DNA of 64,000 nucleotides from Chitinophaga cymbidii (GTDB lineage: Bacteria > Bacteroidota > Bacteroidia > Chitinophagales > Chitinophagaceae), in the NCBI RefSeq assembly GCF_007992715.1, contig NZ_BKAU01000001.1, positions 1,860,001-1,924,000 on the forward strand, written 5' to 3'. The notes below the pieces were generated by a model that saw nothing but the letters and a program-made list of their open reading frames with translations, made no database searches and had not been told where the DNA came from. The stretch's first letter is position 1. Each line of letters opens with the position of its first letter. Positions 44,450-52,818 of the stretch are shown in pieces. Position numbers and translations under genes: made by a program.

Positions 44450-44648
44450 TCGCCTGGAAATTGGGGTAACATTATCCATCCTGGGTATATAACGTCTTTA
44501 TGGATGGATGAAATGCCGGGAGAATCTTCTCCTGGCTTATCCTGTGCGGGGATGTAAGATCGTGAATGGAACAGCACGGGCGGCTGTGAGGAGCTTCCCG
44601 TATGCCGGTGATCAACGCAATGCATCCCCGCCAGGAAGTGAAGCCATA

Positions 44649-44682
44649 GAAAAGGCCGGGAATGTCAAGCATCCCGGCCTTT
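44649..44682 (-). terminator. Terminator after pyrH
   Basis: AAAGGCCGGGA (44651-44661) pairs perfectly with TCCCGGCCTTT (44672-44682). Short T tracts occur on both sides; it lies 23 bases past the pyrH stop. Confidence 0.8.
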
Positions 44683-44704
44683 AATGTTGTATGCTGAAAA
44701 GCGG

Positions 44705-45418
44705 TTATCCTTTTACCAGGGTACCTACATTCTGTCCCATGATCACATGGAGGAGGTTTCCCGTTTTGTTCATGTCAAATACAATGATCGGCAGCTTGTT
44801 TTCCTGGCAAAGCGTAAAGGCCGTCATATCCATTACGTTCAGTGATTTTTGATAAACTTCAGAGAAGGTAATGGATTCGTATTTGGTGGCATTCGGGTCT
44901 TTCTCCGGATCTGCGGTGTAAATGCCGTCTACCCGTGTGCCTTTCAGGATCACGTCCGCCTGGATCTCGATTGCCCGTAGTGAAGCAGCGGTATCCGTGG
45001 TGAAGTAGGGGTTACCCGTACCGGCGCCAAAGATCACCACGCGGCCTTTTTCCAGGTGGCGGATGGCGCGGCGGCGGATGTAAGGTTCCGCTATTTGTTC
45101 CATCTTGATCGCCGATTGCAGGCGGGTGTACATCCCGGCCCTTTCCAGGCCGCTTTGCATGGCCATACCGTTGATAACGGTGGCCAGCATGCCCATATAA
45201 TCCCCCTGCGCCCGCTCAATACCCGTTTCCGCTTCATTCATCCCGCGGTAAATATTTCCTCCGCCGATCACGATCGCCACCTGCACGCCAAGGTCGGTTA
45301 CCGCCTTGATATCGTGCGCATACTGGGCTATTACTTTCGGGTCAATTCCATAATTACTATCTCCCATCAGAGATTCACCACTCAGCTTGAGCAGAATTCG
45401 TTTGTACTTTGGCAACAT
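44705..45418 (-). CDS. pyrH: UMP kinase
   Basis: This 237-residue amino-acid-kinase-fold enzyme phosphorylates UMP to UDP. The ATG at 45418 gives the family's usual start [19 protein letters not shown]; an upstream ATG would add 16 atypical residues. Motifs are [49 protein letters not shown] and [15 protein letters not shown]. It follows tsf on the same strand, but a strong terminator lies between, so it has its own promoter (a TATATTTA element is seen about 95 bases upstream). Confidence 0.97.
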   Translation of the reverse strand: MLPKYKRILLKLSGESLMGDSNYGIDPKVIAQYAHDIKAVTDLGVQVAIVIGGGNIYRGMNEAETGIERAQGDYMGMLATVINGMAMQSGLERAGMYTRLQSAIKMEQIAEPYIRRRAIRHLEKGRVVIFGAGTGNPYFTTDTAASLRAIEIQADVILKGTRVDGIYTADPEKDPNATKYESITFSEVYQKSLNVMDMTAFTLCQENKLPIIVFDMNKTGNLLHVIMGQNVGTLVKG

Positions 45419-45561
45419 GTCAGCTATGATTATTGTAAGTTCTAATTCCTCTTTTCTCCCGAACATTCTTCAGCCGGATGTACCGTTGGGGTATTCCGGT
45501 GCAGCCTTCCGGTACTAAATATACAAATCCTCCTCAAAAATATTCCCCGGAAGTGTATATG

Positions 45562-45598
45562 CAAAAAAAAGGAGAGAATTTTTACATTCTCTCCTTTT
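45562..45598 (-). terminator. Rho-independent terminator after tsf
   Basis: AAAAGGAGAGAA (45567-45578) pairs perfectly with TTCTCTCCTTTT (45587-45598). On the minus strand eight T end the structure. It closes the rplM-rpsI-rpsB-tsf transcript. Confidence 0.92.
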
Positions 45599-45614
45599 GA
45601 ATTATCTGGTAAGA

Positions 45615-46439
45615 CTATCCCAAAGCCACGCGCTTGAAGGAAGTTACCTTCAGTTCGGCGTCCAGTGACTTCAGGTGGTCTGCTACGGACTTGTTGCCGT
45701 CTTTTACGAAGGCTTGCTGCAGCAGGGTGCTTTCTTTGTAGAACTTGTTGATCTTGCCGGCAGCGATCTTCTCGGCCATTTCAGCCGGTTTGCCTTCCGC
45801 CTTGATCTGTTCAACGGCGATCTCTTTTTCGCGCGCGATCAGCTCGGCAGGAACGCCTTCCGCATCTACAGCGATCGGGTTCATGGCTGCGATCTGCATG
45901 GCGATGTCTTTACCCGCTTCATCGGAAACAGGCTTGCTGAAACCAACCAGTACGCCCATACGATAGTTACCGTGGATGTAAGCGGTTACAGCGGCGGCTT
46001 CGATCCTTTCAAATTTGCTCAGGGTGATCTTTTCACCGATCTTGGCAACCTGGTCGTTCACTTTGTCTGCCACTGTAGCGCCATCCAGCGGGGCGGCGTT
46101 CAGTTCTTCGGCAGACTGCACGTTGTTGGCCAGTGCAAGGTCAGCAATAGACTGTGCGAATTTCACGAAATCTTCATTCTTGGCCACGAAGTCGGTTTCG
46201 CAGCTCAGCAGCACGATCACGCCTGCTTTACCGTCTGCAGTGGTCTTTGCGATCACCACGCCTTCTTTGGTTTCACGGTCGGAACGCAGTGCGGCTACCT
46301 TTTGTCCTTTTTTACGGAGGTAATCAACTGCCTTTTCAAAGTCACCGTCGGTTTCCACCAGCGCCTTCCTGCAATCCATCATACCAGCTCCGGTTTGCTG
46401 ACGCAGTTTGTTTACATCAGCGGCTGTAATTGTTGCCAT
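45615..46439 (-). CDS. tsf: Elongation factor Ts
   Basis: This 274-residue nucleotide exchange factor for EF-Tu has the N-terminal UBA-like domain with TAADVNKLRQQTGAGMMDCRKAL, then the core signature VIVLLSCETDFVAKNEDFV and the second subdomain AYIHGNYRMGVLVGFS. Length is normal. It follows rpsB after 122 bases that contain two inverted repeats, and it is closed by a strong terminator. Confidence 0.97.
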   Translation of the reverse strand: MATITAADVNKLRQQTGAGMMDCRKALVETDGDFEKAVDYLRKKGQKVAALRSDRETKEGVVIAKTTADGKAGVIVLLSCETDFVAKNEDFVKFAQSIADLALANNVQSAEELNAAPLDGATVADKVNDQVAKIGEKITLSKFERIEAAAVTAYIHGNYRMGVLVGFSKPVSDEAGKDIAMQIAAMNPIAVDAEGVPAELIAREKEIAVEQIKAEGKPAEMAEKIAAGKINKFYKESTLLQQAFVKDGNKSVADHLKSLDAELKVTSFKRVALG

Positions 46440-46497
46440 GGTATATAATTCAGTTTAGAGTTATTGTTATTGAGAGAGCCCCTTTCGGGGAATATTT

Positions 46498-46542
46498 ATA
46501 ATGTGAATCGTGAACGACAGTATCATTCACGATTCACATTAT
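46498..46542 (-). promoter_or_regulatory. 17-bp perfect inverted repeat between rpsB and tsf
   Basis: Arms 46498-46514 and 46526-46542 are perfectly complementary (core GTGAATCGTGAA) with an 11-base loop. On the minus strand it begins 20 bases after the rpsB stop and is followed by a second hairpin with a GAAA loop (CCCC-GAAA-GGGG, around 46479-46490). There is no T run, so it is not a standard terminator. It could attenuate tsf, mark an RNase processing site, or bind a protein. Confidence 0.6.
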
Positions 46543-46561
46543 CCTTTATGTATTGTGCTGA

Positions 46562-47542
46562 TTATCTGGAAGGACCAGGTCTGCCTGCACCGGAGGGACG
46601 GAATCCGCCACCACCGCCGGGGCGGTTGCCACCAGGACGGTTACCACCGGGGCGATTGCCGCCACCGCTTCTGCCGCCACCGCCACCGCGGTTGCCTGCT
46701 CCACCGCCACGGTTACCACCGGGACCGCCGGTTCTGCCACCGGGGCCGGGCCTGCGGCCTCTTTCACCACGCTCTTCGCCGCCTTCCAGCTCGAATTTGC
46801 GCAGTTTGTTGTCAGTTTCTTCTTCCTCTACCTCGTCGGTCTTTTCAACCGCTCTTTCTGCCAGACCTTCTGCAATAGCCGCAGCGATATAGCTTACGAT
46901 GATCGCGATGGATTTGGTAGCGTCGTCGTTCGCGGGGATCGCGAAGTCAACTTTGGTAGGATCGGAGTTGGTATCCACCATACCGAATGTAGAAACACCG
47001 AGGCGTTTAGCTTCCGCCAGGGCAATGTGCTCATGGCTGATGTCTACGATGAACAGGGCAGCCGGAACACGTGCCAGCTGTGCGATACCGCCGAGCACTT
47101 TTTCCATTTTGTCCTTATCACGGGAAAGCGTCAGACGCTCTTTCTTGGTGATGTTGTCGAAAGTACCGTCCGTCAGCATCTTTTCAATGCTCTGCATTTT
47201 CTTTACGCTCTTGCGGATGGTAGCAAAGTTGGTCAGCATACCACCTAACCACCTTTCGGTTACGTAGGGCATGTTAACACGTTTCGCAGCTTCGGCAACG
47301 ATCTCTTTCGCCTGCTTTTTGGTAGCAACGAACATGATCTTCTTGCCGCTTTTTGCGATGGATTTCAGCGCTGCCGCTGTCTCCTGCAGACCTTCAACAG
47401 TTTTGTTCAGGTCAATGATATGAATACCTTTCTTTTCTGCGAAAATATAAGGCAGCATCTTGGGATTCCACTTTTTCTTCAGGTGACCGAAGTGTACGCC
47501 GGCTTCCAGTAACTGCTGCTGTAATGAAGTATTATTTTCCAT
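46562..47542 (-). CDS. rpsB: 30S ribosomal protein S2 with Gly/Arg-rich C-terminal tail
   Basis: The ATG at 47542 gives the family start [20 protein letters not shown] and 326 residues; a further upstream ATG would add 13. The core (to about 240) has [51 protein letters not shown] and the conserved [20 protein letters not shown]. The last 68 residues or so are extra: a disordered tail of Arg/Gly/Pro/Asn repeats (RGGG, NRPGG repeated three times). Standard S2 ends near 240-250. It lies in the rplM-rpsI-rpsB-tsf order. Confidence 0.96.
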   Translation of the reverse strand: MENNTSLQQQLLEAGVHFGHLKKKWNPKMLPYIFAEKKGIHIIDLNKTVEGLQETAAALKSIAKSGKKIMFVATKKQAKEIVAEAAKRVNMPYVTERWLGGMLTNFATIRKSVKKMQSIEKMLTDGTFDNITKKERLTLSRDKDKMEKVLGGIAQLARVPAALFIVDISHEHIALAEAKRLGVSTFGMVDTNSDPTKVDFAIPANDDATKSIAIIVSYIAAAIAEGLAERAVEKTDEVEEEETDNKLRKFELEGGEERGERGRRPGPGGRTGGPGGNRGGGAGNRGGGGGRSGGGNRPGGNRPGGNRPGGGGGFRPSGAGRPGPSR

Positions 47543-47584
47543 GTTGTTAAAGTCGAATTGATGTTCAGGAATTGAATGCAAACA

Positions 47585-47974
47585 TTAACGTTTAGAGAAC
47601 TGGAAGCTTCTTCTGGCTTTAGCTTTACCTGGTTTCTTACGTTCAACTGCTCTCGGATCACGTTTCAGCAGGCCGGCAGCTTTCAGCGCAGGGCGGAACT
47701 CGGGATTGATCTCGCACAGTGCGCGCGCAATACCCAGTCTTACTGCTTCAGCCTGACCTTTGATACCACCACCCTGTGCATTCACTTTTACATCGAATTT
47801 ATCCAGCGCGTCAATGGTTTTGAAAGGTGCTTCTACCTGGTTCTGCAGGTAGATCAGGGAGAAATATGTTTTATAGTCCTTGTCGTTCACCAGGATGGTG
47901 CCGGTACCTTTGCTCACGTATACGCGGGCAACTGCTTCCTTACGACGACCGATAGTATTTTTTTGTTTTTCCAT
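47585..47974 (-). CDS. rpsI: 30S ribosomal protein S9
   Basis: This 129-residue protein has the signature GRRKEAVARVYVSKGTG at its start, the middle QGGGIKGQAEAVRLGIARAL, and a basic C-terminal tail ending KARRSFQFSKR, which reaches the P-site tRNA. Length is standard. It is 13 bases after rplM, as in most bacteria. Confidence 0.98.
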   Translation of the reverse strand: MEKQKNTIGRRKEAVARVYVSKGTGTILVNDKDYKTYFSLIYLQNQVEAPFKTIDALDKFDVKVNAQGGGIKGQAEAVRLGIARALCEINPEFRPALKAAGLLKRDPRAVERKKPGKAKARRSFQFSKR

Positions 47975-47987
47975 TATTCAGGTGTAA

Positions 47988-48431
47988 TTAGAAAGTTAAA
48001 GTCTGCGGTTTCTGAGCAGCGTGCGGATGTTCAGCACCGGCGTAAACAAAGAGTTTTTTATACATGGCGCGGCCCAGACGGTTCTTCGGCAGCATACCTT
48101 TCACAGCCCTTTCAATCACCACTTCCGGACGGCGGCGGAGCAGGTCTTTCGCTGTTTCGGCTTTCTGGCCACCGGGGTAGCCGGAATAGGTCTGGTATTC
48201 CTTATCGTTCAGCTTGTTGCCAGTGAAAACCACCTTGTCAGCATTGATCACGATGATATTGTCGCCACAATCCGTGTGAGGAGTGTAGTAAGGCTTGTTC
48301 TTGCCTCTCAGGATCGCTGCGATCCTGGCGCTCATTCTGCCCACTGTCTGATTGGTAGCATCTACAATGTACCAGTCGCGCTTAACATAAGCGTCATTGG
48401 CAGATTTTGTTTTGAAACTTAAAGTATCCAT
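47988..48431 (-). CDS. rplM: 50S ribosomal protein L13
   Basis: This 147-residue protein has [20 protein letters not shown] near the N terminus, [21 protein letters not shown] in the core and [23 protein letters not shown] sequence near the C terminus. Length is standard. It is the first gene of rplM-rpsI-rpsB-tsf. A TAGCTTTG element about 50 bases upstream is the likely -7 site. Confidence 0.98.
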   Translation of the reverse strand: MDTLSFKTKSANDAYVKRDWYIVDATNQTVGRMSARIAAILRGKNKPYYTPHTDCGDNIIVINADKVVFTGNKLNDKEYQTYSGYPGGQKAETAKDLLRRRPEVVIERAVKGMLPKNRLGRAMYKKLFVYAGAEHPHAAQKPQTLTF

Positions 48432-48473
48432 TGCTTAATAGAATAAAATTTAATCTCGCCCTATTTGGGACGG

Positions 48474-48481
48474 CAAAGCTA
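48474..48481 (-). promoter_or_regulatory. Candidate promoter -7 of the rplM operon
   Basis: The complement reads TAGCTTTG, matching TAnnTTTG, about 43 bases before the rplM ATG. TGG rather than TTG lies near -33. A hairpin AATAACC/GGTTATT (48496-48519) lies just upstream. Confidence 0.5.
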
Positions 48482-48653
48482 AGATGGAAAAACAGAATAA
48501 CCAGCGTTTTTGGGTTATTTTTTCCGACCACCTTTTATAATGAATTGATTTTCAATAAAAAATTTGACAAAGAATTATCAACAGGTTATGCAGGGCCTGT
48601 TTTTACTGGTGTTTTCGGGGGAGGAACGGACGTAATCCGCTGCCCGCAGGCAT

Positions 48654-48685
48654 AAAAAAGGCGGGCCGGAGTGCAGCCCGCCTTT
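48654..48685 (-). terminator. Rho-independent terminator after zinc metallopeptidase gene
   Basis: AAAGGCGGGC (48657-48666) pairs perfectly with GCCCGCCTTT (48676-48685), with six T on the minus strand. Confidence 0.9.
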
Positions 48686-48701
48686 CAGATATCAATAATT
48701 T

Positions 48702-49394
48702 TTAATTGTTCCGGTCCCGCGCGCCGAGATATATCATTAAGTACTGGAACAGGATCACGATGGAGGATACGGCCGCCACCACATAGGTCATGGCCGCCCA
48801 CCACAGCGCATCTTTGGCCTGCTCGTGCTCTTTCTGATAGGTGATGCCCGCATTGTCCAGCCACTTCAGGGCCCGGTTGGAGGCGTCAAACTCCACCGGC
48901 AGCGTGATCACCGAGAAAAGGGTGGTCACCGCGAACAGGATGATACCGCCCAGCAGCAGCTGCGGGAACACCTGGACGAGCAGAATACCCGCCAGCAGCA
49001 CCCATTGCACCAGGCTGGAGCTGACCTGCACCACCGGCACCAGCTTTGAGCGAAGGGTCAGCCAGGTATAGGCGGTAGCATGCTGCACGGCGTGCCCGCA
49101 TTCATGGGCCGCCACGGCCGCCGCCGCCACGCTGTTATTATGATATACCTCCGGGCTCAGGTTCACCGTTTTGGTCGCGGGGTTATAGTGGTCGCTGAGA
49201 TGCCCTTCAACAGATACTACTTTTACATCATGTATACCGTTGTCACGCAGCATCTTCTCCGCTACCTCCCGGCCGGTCAGCCCCGCGGAGGTAGGTACCT
49301 CGCTGTATTTCTTGAATTTGCTCCGCAAACGGAAGCTTACCAGCATGCTGATCCCCACGAAGATCAGCGAAACGATCATTATTCCAGGTGTCAT
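48702..49394 (-). CDS. Membrane zinc metallopeptidase, YugP family
   Basis: From the ATG at 49394 (MTPGIMIVSLIF) the protein has 230 residues with an N-terminal membrane helix; an in-frame ATG at 49445 would add 17 polar residues. The zinc motif HECGH is in AAVAAHECGHAVQHATAY, followed by three hydrophobic segments and the family's FDASNRALKWLDNAGI. YugP-type proteins have the neutral zinc metallopeptidase fold; the substrate is not known. It is a single-gene unit with its own terminator. Confidence 0.9.
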   Translation of the reverse strand: MTPGIMIVSLIFVGISMLVSFRLRSKFKKYSEVPTSAGLTGREVAEKMLRDNGIHDVKVVSVEGHLSDHYNPATKTVNLSPEVYHNNSVAAAAVAAHECGHAVQHATAYTWLTLRSKLVPVVQVSSSLVQWVLLAGILLVQVFPQLLLGGIILFAVTTLFSVITLPVEFDASNRALKWLDNAGITYQKEHEQAKDALWWAAMTYVVAAVSSIVILFQYLMIYLGARDRNN

Positions 49395-49961
49395 AGTTGT
49401 TCTCGAAAATTGAGTCCTTGTAAAATTACCCTTATCCTCTATCAAAACCCTTACCAGCGAGCAGATTTAACAATTTTTACAGGAAACCACCCGGTTACAG
49501 GAGTATTTTGACAGCAGCAAAAAATTAACACTGACAGTTTGGCGCAAGAAGCACTTTTCCACACCCTATACATGATGATTTTATATGTTTATTTATTATT
49601 ATAATATATCGATATATTAATATATGAATGCTTGTGTTACCGCCCCTCTCTATCAATAATTTACGAAAGTTTGCGGAAAATTACTTGGAGGCGAAACAGG
49701 CTACAATAGGGGGTTACAGCCGATGGACTGCCAAAGGAATTAACACTTTAAAAGTTATTAACATCCTTCAAATAAACTTTTTTATTCTCATCCCATTTAG
49801 TAATTTAGTCCTGAATTTAATGGGTTAGTAAGTAGAAAGAGTCAGCGGAATCTTCCGTTGGCTCTTTTCTCATTTATGCATTTTCTGCTACCGTTTTTAC
49901 TTCCTTCCATCAACACAAAATATATCGATGAGCGCGTTGCTTTATTATTTTACTTTGCTGC
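49395..49961. other. 567-base gap between zinc peptidase and radA
   Basis: The left part is very AT-rich (around 49580-49625, with the palindrome ATATCGATAT). A 66-codon plus-strand frame (49628-49828, starting MLVLPPLSIN) precedes a clear plus-strand terminator, but I cannot assign it to a family and its codon choice is AT-rich. Either a small transcript or a remnant ends at that terminator. TTACTTTG, one mismatch from the -7 consensus, ends 4 bases before the radA ATG, hinting at a leaderless or near-leaderless radA mRNA. Confidence 0.45.
49836..49868 (+). terminator. Terminator-like hairpin upstream of radA
   Basis: AAAGAG..CA..CGGAA pairs with TTCCG..TG..CTCTTT (49836-49867, with two wobbles), then TTTTC. 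No supported gene lies upstream on the plus strand, so the transcript it ends is unknown. Confidence 0.65.
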
Positions 49962-51338
49962 ATGAGTAAAATCAGAACGGCATTTTTTTGTCAGAATTGC
50001 GGATATGAATCAGCGAAGTGGACGGGTAAATGTCCTTCCTGTAATCAATGGAACACATTTGTAGAAGAAAAGGTTCAGAAGGAAATACCCTTGCGGCAAC
50101 AGGAATGGAAAACGGAAACGGCCGGCAACGCGCGCGCGCCGAAAGTAGTGAACCTCGAAGCGGTGGAAGGCATTGAAGAAAAAAGATGGCTTACGCCTGA
50201 CGCGGAGCTGAACAGGGTGCTGGGAGGCGGCATTGTAGCGGGTTCGCTGGTGCTCGTGGGCGGTGAGCCCGGCATCGGGAAGTCTACCCTGTTCCTGCAG
50301 AACGCGCTTTCATTAAGCAACATCAAAACCCTTTACATCAGCGGGGAAGAAAGCGAACAGCAGATCAAAATGCGGGCGGACCGCCTGCGCATCCGCAACG
50401 ATCAGTTTTACCTGCTCACGGAAACATCCACACAGGTCATCTTCCAGGAAATTAAAAAGCTGGAACCGCAGCTGGTGATCATCGATTCGATTCAAACACT
50501 GCAATCGCCGCTGATAGAATCCGCGCCCGGCAGCGTATCGCAGATACGGGAAACCACCGCCGAAATGCAGCGTTTCGCCAAAGAAACCAATACCCCTGTT
50601 TTTCTCATCGGCCATATAACGAAAGACGGCGTGATAGCCGGACCGAAAATACTGGAACATATGGTGGACACTGTGCTGCAGTTCGAAGGCGACCAGCATT
50701 ATGCCTACCGCATTCTGCGCACCATCAAGAACCGCTTCGGCTCCACCTCCGAGCTGGGCATTTACGAGATGACGGGGCAGGGGCTCCGGCAGGTCAGCAA
50801 CCCCTCCGAAATACTCATCTCCCAGCGGGAAGACATGCTGAGCGGCGTTGCCATTGCCGCTACCATTGAAGGTCTGCGGCCGATGCTCGTGGAAGTGCAG
50901 GCGCTCGTTACCCAGTCCGTGTACGGCACGCCGCAACGCACCGCCACCGGCTTCGATCTCCGGCGGCTGCAACTGCTGCTGGCCGTGCTGGAAAAACGCG
51001 GCGGCTTCCACTTCGGTGTGAAGGATGTTTTTCTCAACATCGCGGGGGGCCTGCGGGTGGAAGATCCTTCTATCGACCTGGCCGTACTTTGCGCATTGTT
51101 ATCCTCTTACGAAGATGCCGGCATCCCGCACAAATACTGCTTTGCGGGCGAAGTGGGCCTCAGCGGCGAAGTGCGCGCCGTCAACCGCATAGAGCAGCGC
51201 ATCGCCGAAGCGGAGAAACTCGGCTTTGAGAAAATTTTCATATCCAAATACCATAAAAAAGGACTCGATTTCAGTAAATTCAATATTGAAGTGGTGCCTC
51301 TCGGAAGAGTAGAAGAGGTATACCGGCTTCTGTTTTAA
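49962..51338 (+). CDS. radA: DNA repair protein RadA
   Basis: This 458-residue RecA-related branch-migration ATPase has an N-terminal zinc finger (C10, C13, C24, C27 in CQNCGYESAKWTGKCPSC), Walker A GGEPGIGKST, Walker B LVIIDSIQTL, the RadA-specific KNRFGST motif and a C-terminal Lon-like domain (GVKDVFLNIAGGLRVEDPSIDL, FAGEVGLSGEVRAV). Length is standard. comF starts 12 bases downstream, so both competence/recombination-related genes are cotranscribed. Confidence 0.97.
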   Translation: MSKIRTAFFCQNCGYESAKWTGKCPSCNQWNTFVEEKVQKEIPLRQQEWKTETAGNARAPKVVNLEAVEGIEEKRWLTPDAELNRVLGGGIVAGSLVLVGGEPGIGKSTLFLQNALSLSNIKTLYISGEESEQQIKMRADRLRIRNDQFYLLTETSTQVIFQEIKKLEPQLVIIDSIQTLQSPLIESAPGSVSQIRETTAEMQRFAKETNTPVFLIGHITKDGVIAGPKILEHMVDTVLQFEGDQHYAYRILRTIKNRFGSTSELGIYEMTGQGLRQVSNPSEILISQREDMLSGVAIAATIEGLRPMLVEVQALVTQSVYGTPQRTATGFDLRRLQLLLAVLEKRGGFHFGVKDVFLNIAGGLRVEDPSIDLAVLCALLSSYEDAGIPHKYCFAGEVGLSGEVRAVNRIEQRIAEAEKLGFEKIFISKYHKKGLDFSKFNIEVVPLGRVEEVYRLLF

Positions 51339-51350
51339 AGCAAACACCTT

Positions 51351-52028
51351 ATGCTGAAACCATTGTTGCACCTGTTATACCCCCACACCTGCGAAGCGTG
51401 TGGCCTCGACCTGTCCCGCACGGAAGAGATATTATGCGCCGGCTGCGCGCACCGCCTCCCCGCCACCGGCTTCCAGCTTACGGCAGGAAACCCGGTAGAA
51501 AAAATATTCTACGGACGCATCGCGCTGCAACATGCCACTGCCGGCTATTATTTCGCGCGGCAGGGCAGCCTTCAGCAGCTGGTGCACCAGTTCAAATATC
51601 ACGGGAGAAAAGACATTGCATTGTATCTCGGCCGGCAGCTCGGCCTGCAACTGCGGCAAAGCGGCTGGTGGCAAAAAATATCCACCGTCATTCCCGTTCC
51701 ATTGCATGCCGTCAAACAACGGCACCGAGGCTACAACCAGGCAGCCCTGCTGGCGGCGGGCATCGCGGGCGTACTGGAATGCCACACCGCCGACGGCCTC
51801 GAACGCATTCCCAATTCCTCCACACAAACCCGCAAGTCAAGGACCGAAAGATGGGAAAACGTATCCGCCGCTTTTGCCTTGAAAGAACCCGCGCAGGGAC
51901 ATGTATTGCTGGTAGATGATGTGTTGACAACCGGCGCAACGCTGGAAGCCTGCGCCAGGGCCGTAATGTCTGCCGGGAATGTGGAAGTGAGCATTTGCAG
52001 TCTTGGTTATGCCAGCAAACAGGCATGA
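51351..52028 (+). CDS. ComF-family phosphoribosyltransferase-like protein
   Basis: This 225-residue protein has an N-terminal zinc finger with C14, C17, C29 and C32 (YPHTCEACG, ILCAGCAHRLP) and a type I phosphoribosyltransferase domain with RGYNQAALLA and the PRPP loop VLLVDDVLTTGATLEAC. ComF family members take part in DNA uptake or purine/pyrimidine salvage; the specific role is unknown here. Its last codons and stop fall inside the first unit of a short tandem repeat. Confidence 0.9.
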   Translation: MLKPLLHLLYPHTCEACGLDLSRTEEILCAGCAHRLPATGFQLTAGNPVEKIFYGRIALQHATAGYYFARQGSLQQLVHQFKYHGRKDIALYLGRQLGLQLRQSGWWQKISTVIPVPLHAVKQRHRGYNQAALLAAGIAGVLECHTADGLERIPNSSTQTRKSRTERWENVSAAFALKEPAQGHVLLVDDVLTTGATLEACARAVMSAGNVEVSICSLGYASKQA

Positions 52029-52116
52029 AAGGCATTCGCCAGCCTTACCCAGTGCCGGCAAACAGGTATGAAAGGGGCATTCCATCAGCCTTACCCAGCA
52101 CCGGCAAACAGGCATA
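52015..52116. repeat. Tandem repeat spanning the comF stop codon
   Basis: Units begin GCAAACAGG(C/T)ATGAAAGG at 52015 and 52058, and a partial third at 52104 (periods 43 and 46). Each complete unit ends with AGCCTTACCCAG plus a short variable part. The first unit contains the last residues and TGA of comF, which suggests the gene's 3' end was duplicated. Confidence 0.75.
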
Positions 52117-52145
52117 AAAAAATACAGGTGTTCGAAAACACCTGT
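52117..52145 (-). terminator. Rho-independent terminator of the 58-codon minus-strand gene
   Basis: ACAGGTGTT (52124-52132) pairs perfectly with AACACCTGT (52137-52145) around a 4-base loop. On the minus strand ATTTTTTTA follows. This points to a minus-strand transcript ending here. Confidence 0.85.
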
Positions 52146-52201
52146 CTCTGGTAACTATTCCACGTTATGAATACGCAATTGTTGCATTATGTCAACTACA
52201 G

Positions 52202-52378
52202 CTATGAGGAAGTATCTTTTTTCTTTTTACCAGGTACCGCAGCCTGCTGCTTCACCTGCTTGTTCACATACACCACCCTGAACGAATCGTCCGCCAGTGA
52301 ATTCTCCACATACACCTCCCGCAACCCTAACTTCGCCAGGTCACGGCTCAACGCCCTTAATTCATTTTTAATAGTCAT
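52202..52378 (-). CDS. Small basic protein of unknown function, 58 residues
   Basis: This short gene starts at the ATG complementary to 52376-52378. The product starts MTIKNELRALSRDLAKLGLR, continues with EVYVENSLADDSFRVVYVN, and ends with a Lys-rich tail (PGKKKKDTSS). It is charged, without signal peptide or membrane helix, and looks like a helix-strand-strand fold. A strong terminator 57 bases past the stop on the same strand supports it as a real transcription unit. Codon choice resembles neighbouring genes. I do not recognise a family. Confidence 0.65.
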   Translation of the reverse strand: MTIKNELRALSRDLAKLGLREVYVENSLADDSFRVVYVNKQVKQQAAVPGKKKKDTSS

Positions 52379-52732
52379 ACTGATAGATTTACCGGTTTAT
52401 AATTACTGTACCATCGCTGCATAAAATATCAGCAACACATGTAAGAACAACCGGCAGCAGAACGGTGGTGGTAGGAAAAAGCCCGCTGCTGGTAAACTCG
52501 ACGTTGTTGTAACGTTTCTGAAAGCATGATCTGAAAAAGTTAATGGTTGGTTCTGATTTTAATTCCTTTCTAATACTCTACAAATTTAGTAGACTTTGTG
52601 GACTAACCAAAATTCTTTTGATATTTTTTTATGAATAAATTTATTTGTATTGAATATCAACGGATTGAGATTTGAAAAAAGTTGGAAGCACCGGGAAAAA
52701 ATGCGTTATACGGTTATTAGCGGGGACTTTTC

Positions 52733-52740
52733 TATCTTTG
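52733..52740 (+). promoter_or_regulatory. metH -7 promoter element
   Basis: TATCTTTG matches TAnnTTTG exactly and lies 79 bases before the metH ATG. No good -33 TTG is seen. It is the main promoter signal in the 440-base gap 52379-52818; the rest of that gap is AT-rich and holds no gene that I can support. Confidence 0.6.
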
Positions 52741-52744
52741 CAAA

Positions 52745-52809
52745 CGCCAGCAGGTAGATTTGTTTATTGTTCGGCCTGCGGGTTTGATTTTTAACCGTAA
52801 CTAATAAAC
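52745..52809 (+). promoter_or_regulatory. Possible pseudoknot leader of metH
   Basis: A stem GCAGG/CCTGC (52750-52754 with 52775-52779, extended by two pairs past a mismatch) closes a 20-base loop. The loop segment GTTTATT (52762-52768) is complementary to AATAAAC (52803-52809) just before the metH start. Together they could form an H-type pseudoknot hiding the initiation region, an architecture like SAM-II riboswitches. The loop has GATTTG as in SAM-II, but other conserved SAM-II bases are not evident. Confidence 0.35.
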
Positions 52810-52818
52810 GTTATAGCC

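Noticed and set aside
46464..46892. A Pro-rich plus-strand frame opposite rpsB
   Set aside because: It is the complement of the Gly/Arg-rich S2 tail, not an independent gene.
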